Below are positions 25,243 to 32,427 of a stretch of DNA of 40,048 bases, piece after piece. Source of the DNA: Streptococcus infantarius subsp. infantarius ATCC BAA-102 (GTDB taxonomy: Bacteria > Bacillota > Bacilli > Lactobacillales > Streptococcaceae); the NCBI RefSeq assembly GCF_000154985.1, contig NZ_DS572686.1, positions 1 to 40,048 on the forward strand. Reading direction: 5' to 3'. Made by a program: the position numbers and the translations under genes. The notes beneath the pieces were generated by a model. The model saw nothing but the letters and a program-made list of their open reading frames with translations, was not told the DNA's origin and searched no databases. Every line of letters starts with the position of its first letter. Position 1 is the first letter of the stretch.

Positions 25243-27417
25243 ATGAATAATGACAACAAATATTCGTCCCATAATCACCATGATTATGACGACATGGATA
25301 AGTTAAAACACGAGCATGGAATCACAGATGAACATGGATACCATAAGGATCAACATCAAGTACATCATGCTGGGCATGATCACTGCGGGCACAGTGGACA
25401 TGATCACAGCGGGCACAGTGGACATGATCACAGCGGGCACAGTAGACATGATCACAGAGGACACAGTGGGCATGCCCACCATCATCACGGAAGCTTTAAG
25501 GAACTTTTCTTAAAGTCATTGCCACTAGGAATCATTATTATGCTCTTAGTCCCTTTGCATGGATTTGAACTACCATTCCAGTTTACTTTTCCATATTCTG
25601 ATATTGTAGTAGCTATTTTATCTACTATATTAATTATTTATGGTGGACGTCCATTCTATCAAGGTGCAGTTGACGAATTTAAACAAAAAGAACCTGGAAT
25701 GATGGCACTCGTTTCTTTAGGTTTAAGTGTTTCATATTTATACAGTATTTATGCTGTGATCATTACCTACGTAACGGGTGAACACGTGATGGACTATTTC
25801 TTTGAATTTGCTTCATTACTATTAATCATGTTATTAGGTCACTGGATTGAGATGAAAGCTATTGGAGAAGCAGGAGACGCACAAGCAGAATTGGCTAAGT
25901 TAGTGCCGAAAGATGCTCACGTTGTATTAGAAGACGATTCAATTGAAACACGACCAGTTGCTGACTTAAAAGTAGGTGATTTAATTCGTGTTCAAGCCGG
26001 AGAAAATGTGCCAGCAGACGGGATTATCGAGCGTGGCAAATCACGTTTAAATGAAGCTCTTTTGACTGGAGAATCAAAAGCAGTTAAAAAAGGCCCTGGC
26101 GATGAAGTAATCGGGGGCTCAACAAATGGAGAAGGGGTTCTTTATATTAAAGTGAATGAGACAGGTGATCAATCCTTCATCTCTCAAGTTCAGAATTTAA
26201 TCAGCCAAGCTCAAAGTCAGCCTTCCAGAGCAGAAAATATTGCTCAAAAAGTTGCAGGGTGGCTCTTCTATATTGCTGTTATTGTCGCGCTAATTGCCTT
26301 TGTAGTGTGGATGGTTATAGAAGATATACCAACGGCAGTTATATTTACTATTACTACATTAGTTATTGCTTGTCCGCACGCATTGGGTTTGGCTATTCCA
26401 TTGGTAACCGCCCGTAGCACGAGCTTAGGAGCTAGCCGTGGCTTACTAGTAAAAGACCGCCAAGCCTTAGAAATAGCTCAAGATGCAGATGTGATGATTT
26501 TAGATAAAACGGGTACTTTAACAACTGGTGAATTTAAAGTATTAGATGTAAAACTTCTTAATGACAAATATACAAAAGAGGAAATCATTGCCTTGTTGGC
26601 AGGTATTGAAGGGGGATCTAGCCACCCAATTGCTCAATCAATTATAAGTTTCGCCGAGCAGCAAAATATACGTCCAGCATCTTTTGATTCGATTGATGTG
26701 ATCTCCGGTGCTGGAGTAGAGGGTAAAGCAGGTGGGCACCGTTACCAATTAATCAGTCAAAAAGCCTATGGACGTAATCTTGATATGGATATTCCAAAAG
26801 GAGCAACTCTTAGTGTCTTAGTAGAAAACGATGATGCTATTGGTGCTGTAGCTTTAGGGGACGAATTAAAACCAACAAGTAAAGAGTTAATTAAAGCTCT
26901 TAAAAAGAACAATATTCGACCAATGATGGCAACAGGTGATAATGAAAAAGCGGCTCAAGGCGCGGCAGTAGATTTAGGGATTGAATATAGATCAAATCAA
27001 TCTCCACAAGACAAATATGAGTTAGTTAAAACACTTAAAGATGAAGGAAAGAAAGTTATCATGGTAGGTGATGGTGTAAATGATGCTCCTTCTCTTGCCT
27101 TAGCAGATGTTGGTATAGCTATAGGTGCTGGAACTCAAGTTGCATTGGATTCAGCTGATGTCATATTGACTCAATCCGATCCAGGAGATATTGAATCATT
27201 CATTGAATTAGCACACAAAACAACTCGTAAAATGAAACAAAACCTATTTTGGGGAGCTGGTTATAACTTTATAGCTATCCCTCTAGCTGCAGGAATTTTG
27301 GCTCCTATTGGTATCACATTAAGCCCTACATTAGGAGCAATCCTAATGTCTGTGTCAACAGTCATCGTCGCCATTAATGCTATGTTATTACGTTTAGATC
27401 CAAAAAATAACGGTTAA
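25243..27417 (+). CDS. copB: CopB-type copper-exporting P-type ATPase
   Basis: This 724-residue P1B-type ATPase pumps copper, in the CopB class usually Cu(I)/Ag(I), out of the cell. A very His-rich cytosolic N-terminus (residues 1-86) replaces the usual CxxC domain. About eight membrane helices follow. The actuator domain carries LLTGESKAV. The transport motif is CPH at residues 377-379, diagnostic of CopB. The phosphorylation site is D421 in DKTGTLTTGEF, followed by the nucleotide-domain SSHP and the hinge GDGVNDAPSLALADVG. AGGAGG lies before the ATG, 19 bases after copY, so they form one operon. No copA or copZ is present. Confidence 0.96.
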   Translation: MNNDNKYSSHNHHDYDDMDKLKHEHGITDEHGYHKDQHQVHHAGHDHCGHSGHDHSGHSGHDHSGHSRHDHRGHSGHAHHHHGSFKELFLKSLPLGIIIMLLVPLHGFELPFQFTFPYSDIVVAILSTILIIYGGRPFYQGAVDEFKQKEPGMMALVSLGLSVSYLYSIYAVIITYVTGEHVMDYFFEFASLLLIMLLGHWIEMKAIGEAGDAQAELAKLVPKDAHVVLEDDSIETRPVADLKVGDLIRVQAGENVPADGIIERGKSRLNEALLTGESKAVKKGPGDEVIGGSTNGEGVLYIKVNETGDQSFISQVQNLISQAQSQPSRAENIAQKVAGWLFYIAVIVALIAFVVWMVIEDIPTAVIFTITTLVIACPHALGLAIPLVTARSTSLGASRGLLVKDRQALEIAQDADVMILDKTGTLTTGEFKVLDVKLLNDKYTKEEIIALLAGIEGGSSHPIAQSIISFAEQQNIRPASFDSIDVISGAGVEGKAGGHRYQLISQKAYGRNLDMDIPKGATLSVLVENDDAIGAVALGDELKPTSKELIKALKKNNIRPMMATGDNEKAAQGAAVDLGIEYRSNQSPQDKYELVKTLKDEGKKVIMVGDGVNDAPSLALADVGIAIGAGTQVALDSADVILTQSDPGDIESFIELAHKTTRKMKQNLFWGAGYNFIAIPLAAGILAPIGITLSPTLGAILMSVSTVIVAINAMLLRLDPKNNG
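25375..25470 (+). repeat. Four 24-bp tandem repeats encoding the His-rich segment of CopB
   Basis: Units start with CATGATCAC at 25375, 25399, 25423 and 25447, and encode HDHCGHSG, HDHSGHSG, HDHSGHSR and HDHRGHSG. The in-frame repeat can expand or contract without breaking the gene. Confidence 0.92.
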
Positions 27418-27501
27418 CAGATCGAATGATTGAAACTCCTTAAAGTATCAAGATACAATAGTTTTACAGGAGAAAAAGAGATGTAAGTACTGGCTCTTTG
27501 T

Positions 27502-27549
27502 AAAATCGTGTTGGTAGAAGTAGACGATTTTTCTACCAACACGATTTTT
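27502..27549 (+). terminator. Terminator of the cop operon
   Basis: AAAATCGTGTTGGTAGAA pairs perfectly over 18 bp with its complement at 27531-27548 across an 11-base loop; a T run ends it. A short A-rich stretch with a start-stop ATGTAA (27481) precedes it. Confidence 0.92.
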
Positions 27550-27675
27550 AATTTATTATAGAATTGATTTCTTTTAAAATCCTAAAAGCCACCTATTTCG
27601 ACAGTTTTATAGCTTGTTATTCTATTTTCTTGACAATAATACCACCGTCTCCACACGTTTTTTAACCATAAAAAG

Positions 27676-27730
27676 ACACCTCCATGAGCATTTGATTATA
27701 TTGTACCAAATCCAACTTGGAGGTGTTTTT
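27676..27730 (+). terminator. Second hairpin with T run inside the right end of the copper cassette
   Basis: ACACCTCCA (27676-27684) pairs with TGGAGGTGT (27718-27726), followed by TTTTTAT. It overlaps the beginning of the right inverted repeat and may block read-through into neighbouring DNA. The stretch 27550-27675 holds nothing I can name. Confidence 0.65.
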
Positions 27731-27760
27731 ATTTAATTCTCATTTACGGGGGTCAGTGCC
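27723..27760 (-). repeat. Right inverted repeat of the copper cassette
   Basis: Read on the minus strand from 27760 it begins GGCACTGACCCCC, then TGAGAATT, and ends AAATAAAAACAC. It is the inverted partner of 24657-24694. Confidence 0.7.
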
Positions 27761-28062
27761 AATTAAAATTGCGTATTTTTTATTTAAAATGTATTAGAAT
27801 TAAATTCATATAAAATATGCACGAAAAATAAATCAAAATTAAAAAGTACAAATTAATGAAGTGATTATTGATAAAAATAGTTAATAATTGGTTAAACAAA
27901 ATATATAACTCGTTTATAAATTTATAGAAATGAACCATTATAAATCTCCTCTTAAATATTGAAAAAACCATTGGCAGTGGACATATTTTAAGACTATATA
28001 TTTCTGAAACTAGTTTCACAATACAAATATTGACATGCAATTATTAATTGGTGGATTTTAAG
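27761..28062. other. AT-rich gap without recognised genes
   Basis: I see no credible coding sequence here. A minus-strand open frame (27780-28040) is an AT-rich chance product without a ribosome site. A TTGACA-like hexamer at 28030 may be an extra weak promoter for cadD. Confidence 0.5.
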
Positions 28063-28115
28063 TTGACATCTACAAAGTTTAATGTTAGAATTCATTCAAA
28101 AATAAATTTGAATGA
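28063..28115 (+). promoter_or_regulatory. cad promoter with inverted-repeat operator
   Basis: TTGACA (28063), 17 bases, then TAGAAT (28086) in an extended TGTTAGAAT. TCATTCAAA (28092-28100) and TTTGAATGA (28107-28115) form a perfect 9-bp inverted repeat over the start site, the place and look of an ArsR/CadC-type operator. Confidence 0.85.
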
Positions 28116-28123
28116 GGTGTTTT

Positions 28124-28738
28124 ATGATTCAAAATATTGTTACTTCAATAATCCTGTATTCTGGGACAGCCGTAGACTTACTTATTATCCTAATGTTATT
28201 TTTTGCCAAAAGAAAAAGCAGAAAGGACATCATTAACATATATTTAGGACAATTTCTAGGCTCTGTTAGTCTAATATTCCTAAGTTTGCTTTTTGCATTT
28301 GTCTTAAATTATATTCCTAGTAAAGAGATTTTAGGTTTACTTGGTTTGATTCCAATTTTCCTAGGCCTCAAAGTTTTGCTTTTAGGAGATTCTGATGGAG
28401 AAGCTATTGCAAAAGATGGTTTGCGAAAAGACAATAAAAACCTGATTTTTCTAGTCGCTATGATTACTTTTGCAAGTTGTGGCGCTGACAATATTGGTGT
28501 CTTTGTCCCATATTTTACCACCTTGAATTTAGCGAATATGATAGTGACTTTACTTACTTTTCTAGTCATGATTTATCTCTTGGTTTTTTCTGCCCAAAAA
28601 TTAGCACAAGTCCCTTCTGTTGGAGAAACTTTGGAAAAATATAGCAGATGGTTTATTGCCGTTGTCTATTTAGGATTGGGGATGTATATCCTGATTGAAA
28701 ACAACAGCTTTGACATGCTAAGGACTGTGTTCGGCTAG
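28124..28738 (+). CDS. cadD: CadD-type cadmium resistance transporter
   Basis: This 204-residue membrane protein with five to six helices belongs to the CadD family (LysE-like fold) found on staphylococcal and streptococcal plasmids. Motifs include SGTAVDLLIILMLFF, YLGQFLGS, and ITFASCGADNIGVFVPYF, the conserved family stretch with the Cys. ATG 28124 has GAGGTG upstream; the operator lies just before it. It confers cadmium tolerance, perhaps by export. The adjoining ArsR-type gene makes a complete cad cassette. Confidence 0.93.
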   Translation: MIQNIVTSIILYSGTAVDLLIILMLFFAKRKSRKDIINIYLGQFLGSVSLIFLSLLFAFVLNYIPSKEILGLLGLIPIFLGLKVLLLGDSDGEAIAKDGLRKDNKNLIFLVAMITFASCGADNIGVFVPYFTTLNLANMIVTLLTFLVMIYLLVFSAQKLAQVPSVGETLEKYSRWFIAVVYLGLGMYILIENNSFDMLRTVFG

Positions 28739-28749
28739 GAGAAAAAATT

Positions 28750-29088
28750 ATGAAAAAAGATAGTATCTGCCAAGTGAATATTATAAATCAACAAAATGTT
28801 ACAACCGCAACGAACTACCTTGAAAAGGAAAAAGTCCAAAAATCACTTCGTATTTTATCAAAGTTTACCGATAATAAACAGATAAATATCATCTTTTATC
28901 TCCTTGCTGTTGAAGAACTCTGTGTCTGTGATATAGCCTGTTTACTAAATCTCAGTATGGCATCTGCCTCCCACCATCTTCGTAAACTAGCCAATCAAAA
29001 CATCTTGGATACTAGAAGAGAGGGGAAAGTTATATATTATTTTATAAAAGATGAGGAAATCAAAGATTTTTTTAATCAACTAGGATAA
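28750..29088 (+). CDS. cadX: CadX/CadC ArsR-family metal-sensing repressor
   Basis: This 112-residue winged-helix protein of the ArsR/SmtB family carries ELCVCDIACLLNLSMASASHHLRKL. ELCVCD is the alpha-3 metal site that binds Cd, Pb or Zn, and SHHLRKL is the recognition helix. An N-terminal Cys (C7) may complete the site, as in CadC. The gene lies 11 bases after cadD and probably represses the operon at the inverted repeat before cadD. CadX and CadC cannot be told apart reliably without alignment. Confidence 0.88.
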   Translation: MKKDSICQVNIINQQNVTTATNYLEKEKVQKSLRILSKFTDNKQINIIFYLLAVEELCVCDIACLLNLSMASASHHLRKLANQNILDTRREGKVIYYFIKDEEIKDFFNQLG

Positions 29089-29133
29089 CAACTATTTTTA
29101 CTACTTTACCATGATTATGTATAGGACTTATCT

Positions 29134-29268
29134 ATGAAATTTTTTGATGAAAATTACTCACAAGAAATACCTACTCGTATCAAATGTTTAAGAAAAAAGT
29201 ATAATTTAAAGCAAAGCGACCTAGGTAATACAGGTCAAGTTAGCCAAGTTGAAAAGGGAGGAATTTGA
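29134..29268 (+). pseudogene. N-terminal stub of an Xre-type regulator
   Basis: 44 codons read IPTRIKCLRKKYNLKQSDLG, the first two helices of an Xre-like DNA-binding domain. The frame then passes into VSQVEKGGI and stops at TGA 29266-29268. The homology ends here at a junction with the next fragment. It has no clear ribosome site. Confidence 0.6.
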
Positions 29269-29619
29269 AAGGATTTATATCTTTTTTTTGTTTCATTTAT
29301 GCCCTATGCTACTGGAATAGTTAGTAGTCATTTCATGAATCATACGGCACAGCTCTTTTATGGACTGATCGTTATTGTTTCAACGGTAGCAAACTGGTTT
29401 TTACATAAAGTAATTGATAAACCCAATATAGATCAGAAAGAATTACTTAAAGCTACCGCACAATATAGGAAGTTATTGATACCTGACCTAATAATTAAAG
29501 GAGTGGGATTGATTCTATCCGTAATTCTCTATCCTCCGATTATGATGTATAGTGTTTTAATTGCGGCATTTTACATCATAACTTTAAAAACACTATCCGA
29601 AAAAAGAGTGAATAACTAA
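29269..29619 (+). pseudogene. C-terminal part of a TMEM175/DUF1211 family membrane protein
   Basis: The open reading KDLYLFFVSFMPYATGIVSS followed by HFMNHTAQLFYGLIVIV matches the second half of TMEM175-type potassium channel proteins (DUF1211), with the P-Y-x-T motif. Two more membrane helices follow to TAA 29617-29619. The first half is missing, replaced by the Xre stub. An internal ATG (29299) could start a shortened 106-residue product. Confidence 0.68.
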
Positions 29620-29784
29620 AAAACGGTGACCAAAGTTAGGTGTATTATTTTAATGCTTAGATACCTAAACTATTCCCCTATTTTAAAAATATTGATTCAG
29701 ATTTTATGAAATTTAAAAGTAGATATTGTTCAGAAAATCCTTGATATTACGCTGTTTTTAGTCCAACTGAAATTCATACTTTCC

Positions 29785-29835
29785 AAACCAGGTCTTAAAA
29801 AAGTTCGTAAAGCTTCACAATTCTCAAAACGTTAA
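29785..29835 (+). repeat. Second att site with a copy of the rpsI 3' end (junction of elements A and B)
   Basis: 48 of 51 bases equal 12475-12525. Read in the rpsI frame it gives [16 protein letters not shown] and a stop, that is, the S9 tail with one Ala-to-Val change. An inverted core-like ATCAACGTTT follows at 29851-29860. The 165 bases before it (29620-29784) show no gene. Confidence 0.88.
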
Positions 29836-29873
29836 TCAATTCCTTATTGTATCAACGTTTACAAAGTTTTTTT

Positions 29874-29890
29874 GGTTCAAGTTGGTTCAA
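29874..29890 (+). repeat. Left arm-type sites of element B
   Basis: GGTTCAA occurs at 29874-29880 and again at 29884-29890, exactly 10 bases apart. The same pair in the same orientation occurs at 39555-39571 near the other end. Confidence 0.75.
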
Positions 29891-29903
29891 ATCAGCTTGA
29901 ACA

Positions 29904-30944
29904 TCATAAAGAACTTAACAGATTTAAAGCATCAGCATCTTGCTGGTGCTTTTTTTCTGGCATTAATTCTAGATAATAATTTTGCGTTGTTTGAATATTG
30001 ATATGAGCTAACCGCTTTGATACATATGCAATATCTATATCTTGTGAAAATAAAAATGATGCGTGCGTATCTCTTAAGCCATGGAAAGTTGTTTTTTTAA
30101 TGTTTAATTTCGTTAATAATTCGGCTAATAGTTCTGATTGTTTAAACCCGCTAAAGCCAAAAATATAACCATTCTCTTTAACGGGAATTTTACGAATAAG
30201 CTCATACACTTCTTTATTTATAGAAACATCACGTTTTGCATTTTGTGTTTTTAATGAAGTATCGTCAGAAGTAGGGCTAATCGAATGCCGAACTCTTATT
30301 CCGTATTCAAATAGGCTTTCAGGACGAATAGCTAACAGCTCTCCTCGTCGCATACCAGTTTCTAATGCGAGTAATACAAGTAGGTTATATTCGTCTTCTG
30401 GATGCTTTAAAACGTAATTACGGAGCTTTTTAAAGTCAGTGATAGATAATGCCCTGTTTCGCTTAGGTGGGTTTTCTCCACGTTTTTTTACTAATCGTGC
30501 GAAGTCATTAGCAATATAACCCCGAGCATAAGCATCACGTAAGGATGTTTTTACTTTAAGAAGAACTTCATGTGTTGTTTTTCGTGAATGTGTTTTCGCA
30601 TATTCATCAATTTTCTTTTGAACGACAATATCATTTAAATCTTTTAATTGGATGTCCTGAAATAATTTTCTAATAACCCCTAAAGTGCGAACATAATTTT
30701 GAAAAGTCGTTTCTTTCACGTCATTTACTTTCACAAGATAAATCCAATTTTCGAAGAAGTCCGCAAAGGTTGTTGTTCTGTGGGCAAGTTCTTTACCTTC
30801 TCCTTTCGCTAATTCCATTTCCAATGCCCAAAGTTGTGCTTCTTTCTTTGTTGAAAAAGTTTTCGTAAGCTTTTTATGAGTCCCTTGTTTGTATAAGGAA
30901 ACTTGCGCTCGATATGATTTTCCTCTTTTAATAATACTAGCCAT
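29904..30944 (-). CDS. Tyrosine recombinase/integrase of element B
   Basis: This 346-residue Tn916-class integrase has an AP2-like arm-binding N-terminus (about 1-50, IIKRGKSYRAQVSLY), a core-binding domain (about 57-155) and a catalytic domain. Catalytic residues are R199 in GMRRGE, a Lys near 232-237, H288 and R291 in FHGLRD, H314 in RLAHIN and Y323 or Y324 in QNYYLE. Met at 30944 is chosen over 30962 because AAGGGAA lies before it and family homology begins with MASIIKRG. It differs clearly from the integrase of element A, yet both use the same rpsI target. Its 3' end faces the att core. Confidence 0.95.
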   Translation of the reverse strand: MASIIKRGKSYRAQVSLYKQGTHKKLTKTFSTKKEAQLWALEMELAKGEGKELAHRTTTFADFFENWIYLVKVNDVKETTFQNYVRTLGVIRKLFQDIQLKDLNDIVVQKKIDEYAKTHSRKTTHEVLLKVKTSLRDAYARGYIANDFARLVKKRGENPPKRNRALSITDFKKLRNYVLKHPEDEYNLLVLLALETGMRRGELLAIRPESLFEYGIRVRHSISPTSDDTSLKTQNAKRDVSINKEVYELIRKIPVKENGYIFGFSGFKQSELLAELLTKLNIKKTTFHGLRDTHASFLFSQDIDIAYVSKRLAHINIQTTQNYYLELMPEKKHQQDADALNLLSSL

Positions 30945-31038
30945 GCTATCAATTCCCTTCATAAAAATAGTTGATAGATGCTAGTTGAATACAACTGTAT
31001 TGTATTCCGAACCGAGCACCGTATCAACTGTCAATAAA

Positions 31039-31236
31039 TTAAACCGAGTATTTTTCAATAAATTGTATTAAAGCTTTCATTGTATATCGTTCATGCCGAC
31101 CAATCATGAAACGTCCAAGCCCTTGATGGGGTCGTATATATTTATCAAATGACTTTGGGTCTACACCTAGAAAACGAGCTGCTTGTTCCCTAGTTAAAAG
31201 GTATGGGAAGCCCTGTGAAGTCATATCAATGCTCAT
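31039..31236 (-). CDS. Excisionase-type small DNA-binding protein
   Basis: This 65-residue protein has a helix-turn-helix LLTREQAARFLGVDPKSFDKYI, then GRFMIGRHERYTMKALIQFIE, like the Tn916 Xis class. It is encoded upstream of the integrase with AAGGAGATGATG before the ATG. It likely promotes excision with the integrase. Confidence 0.85.
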   Translation of the reverse strand: MSIDMTSQGFPYLLTREQAARFLGVDPKSFDKYIRPHQGLGRFMIGRHERYTMKALIQFIEKYSV

Positions 31237-31262
31237 GAATACATCATCTCCTTGTGAATTTC

Positions 31263-32369
31263 TTATTTAAACGGATAACCTTGTTTTGTATATAATGGTG
31301 AATATTTTTTTAACCAAGCTAAAACGTCATCATTAGGCTCATAGTTTTCAAATTCAGTATGAAGAAATGCTAAACACTTCTTGAGCCCTTCATCTCCCCA
31401 AATACGCCAAACTTTGAACAAGTATGAAAACAGACCAGAACCATTTAAAATATGCTTCTGTGATTGTTCTAACAAGTTCATCCGTGGTGAAGGAGAGCTA
31501 AACATAAAACTTCTTTGATGAAGCAAATCAAGCATTTTTTTGGTGTAAGTCGTTAGTCTATTTGATTTAGCATAATAAAATTGATAGCGATCAGTTAAAG
31601 CCGAAACAAGTAAGTCTTTTAGTTCTACATCATTATTTATAGTTTGTAGCTTGTCCGATAAATCATGGGCGTAAGAACCCCTATAGACCGCTTCAAAGCG
31701 TACCCAGTCGTTATAATGGATAGCCTCATCATAACGAATACCCATCGTTTCAATTTGTTCTTTTTTCTTATCATAGACCCTTAAAAAACCTTTAATATTT
31801 TTACCCTTAGAACCTAGATAAAAGGTTGATGTAATATTGTTTTTTGTGATGGCTGACAAAGTTGAATTATTTTTTCTCCCTATAGCCGTTCTAGCGATTT
31901 GATTCTTTTTTGAAAGTTGATTATAAATCGTATTTACATTGACTTTCTCATTGATAAAGTCGATTGCAATATCAATTCTAGATAATCTTGATGTATACAA
32001 TGTACTAGTATTGATGTTCGTCAAAAACTGATGAATCTGTATCGGAGTAGAAAATAATGATTCATATTGCTTTCTATATTCCATCCATGCGTATGCAGAA
32101 AATTTTATACAAACACCCATCTGTATAAAGTCAGCATGATAAGCAATTGCAAAATAGTACGGCGCTTCTTCAAAAATGAAACCGTTCGAATAACCTTGTG
32201 GTAATGAATATGTCGCTTCTTTCAAATTACCTAATACTACTTCTAGCTCTGATAATTCAACAAATTCTTTAATGATGTTAATTGCTGTATCTTCCCAACC
32301 TTCGACAAAAGAAGGTCTCTTTGTTGATTGTAGAACTATTGTAAACTCATCGACTTGAACATCTAACAA
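31263..32369 (-). CDS. MobT-family relaxase (Rep_trans/replication initiation factor domain)
   Basis: This protein of about 368 residues is related to Tn916 Orf20 and ICEBs1 NicK. It nicks oriT and leads the strand into transfer. Family features are SRLSRIDIAIDFINEKVNV, ARTAIGRKNN followed by TFYLGSKGKNIKGFLRVYDKKKE, and WVRFEAVYRGSYAHDLSD. The likely start is TTG at 32369, since AAGGAG lies 8 bases before it but overlaps the alternative GTG at 32378. There is no separate N-terminal HTH domain. It lies downstream of the coupling-protein gene, the same order as in Tn916. Confidence 0.88.
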   Translation of the reverse strand: MLDVQVDEFTIVLQSTKRPSFVEGWEDTAINIIKEFVELSELEVVLGNLKEATYSLPQGYSNGFIFEEAPYYFAIAYHADFIQMGVCIKFSAYAWMEYRKQYESLFSTPIQIHQFLTNINTSTLYTSRLSRIDIAIDFINEKVNVNTIYNQLSKKNQIARTAIGRKNNSTLSAITKNNITSTFYLGSKGKNIKGFLRVYDKKKEQIETMGIRYDEAIHYNDWVRFEAVYRGSYAHDLSDKLQTINNDVELKDLLVSALTDRYQFYYAKSNRLTTYTKKMLDLLHQRSFMFSSPSPRMNLLEQSQKHILNGSGLFSYLFKVWRIWGDEGLKKCLAFLHTEFENYEPNDDVLAWLKKYSPLYTKQGYPFK

Positions 32370-32395
32370 GTGAATCACTCCTTTTTAGTCTAGAA

Positions 32396-32413
32396 ACGTT
32401 GATATATCAACGT
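32396..32413. promoter_or_regulatory. Perfect 18-bp palindrome before the relaxase gene
   Basis: ACGTTGATATATCAACGT is fully self-complementary. It lies between tcpA and the relaxase gene. Its right half with one extra base on the left (GATATATCAACGT) equals 12534-12546 beside the rpsI att site. Operator or relaxase-binding roles are both possible. Confidence 0.6.
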
Positions 32414-32427
32414 AAGTAACGACCTTT

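Larger units (their letters stand above)
12526..29835. mobile_element. Composite, decayed integrative element A at rpsI
   Basis: It is bounded by the direct repeats at 12475-12525 and 29785-29835. Contents in order are integrase and excisionase, a conjugation-module remnant, a chromosome-like block (about 16208-23540), a restriction-gene tail, a copper cassette, a cadmium cassette and gene stubs. There is no relaxase, coupling protein or VirB4-type ATPase, so it cannot transfer itself. Mixed orientation and several truncated genes show it was built by repeated recombination. Confidence 0.75.

Noticed and set aside
25375-25470. Short regular repeats as a possible CRISPR array
   Set aside because: The units are contiguous, with no spacers, and encode HDHSGHSG blocks in frame.
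25316-25513. 65-codon frame in the copB repeat region on the plus strand, and its counterpart on the minus strand
   Set aside because: Both are produced by the tandem repeats inside the clearly coding copB frame.
27780-28040. Minus-strand open frame of 86 codons in the gap before cadD
   Set aside because: Extremely AT-rich, no ribosome site, composition of Ile/Phe/Leu codons expected by chance, and no recognisable pattern.
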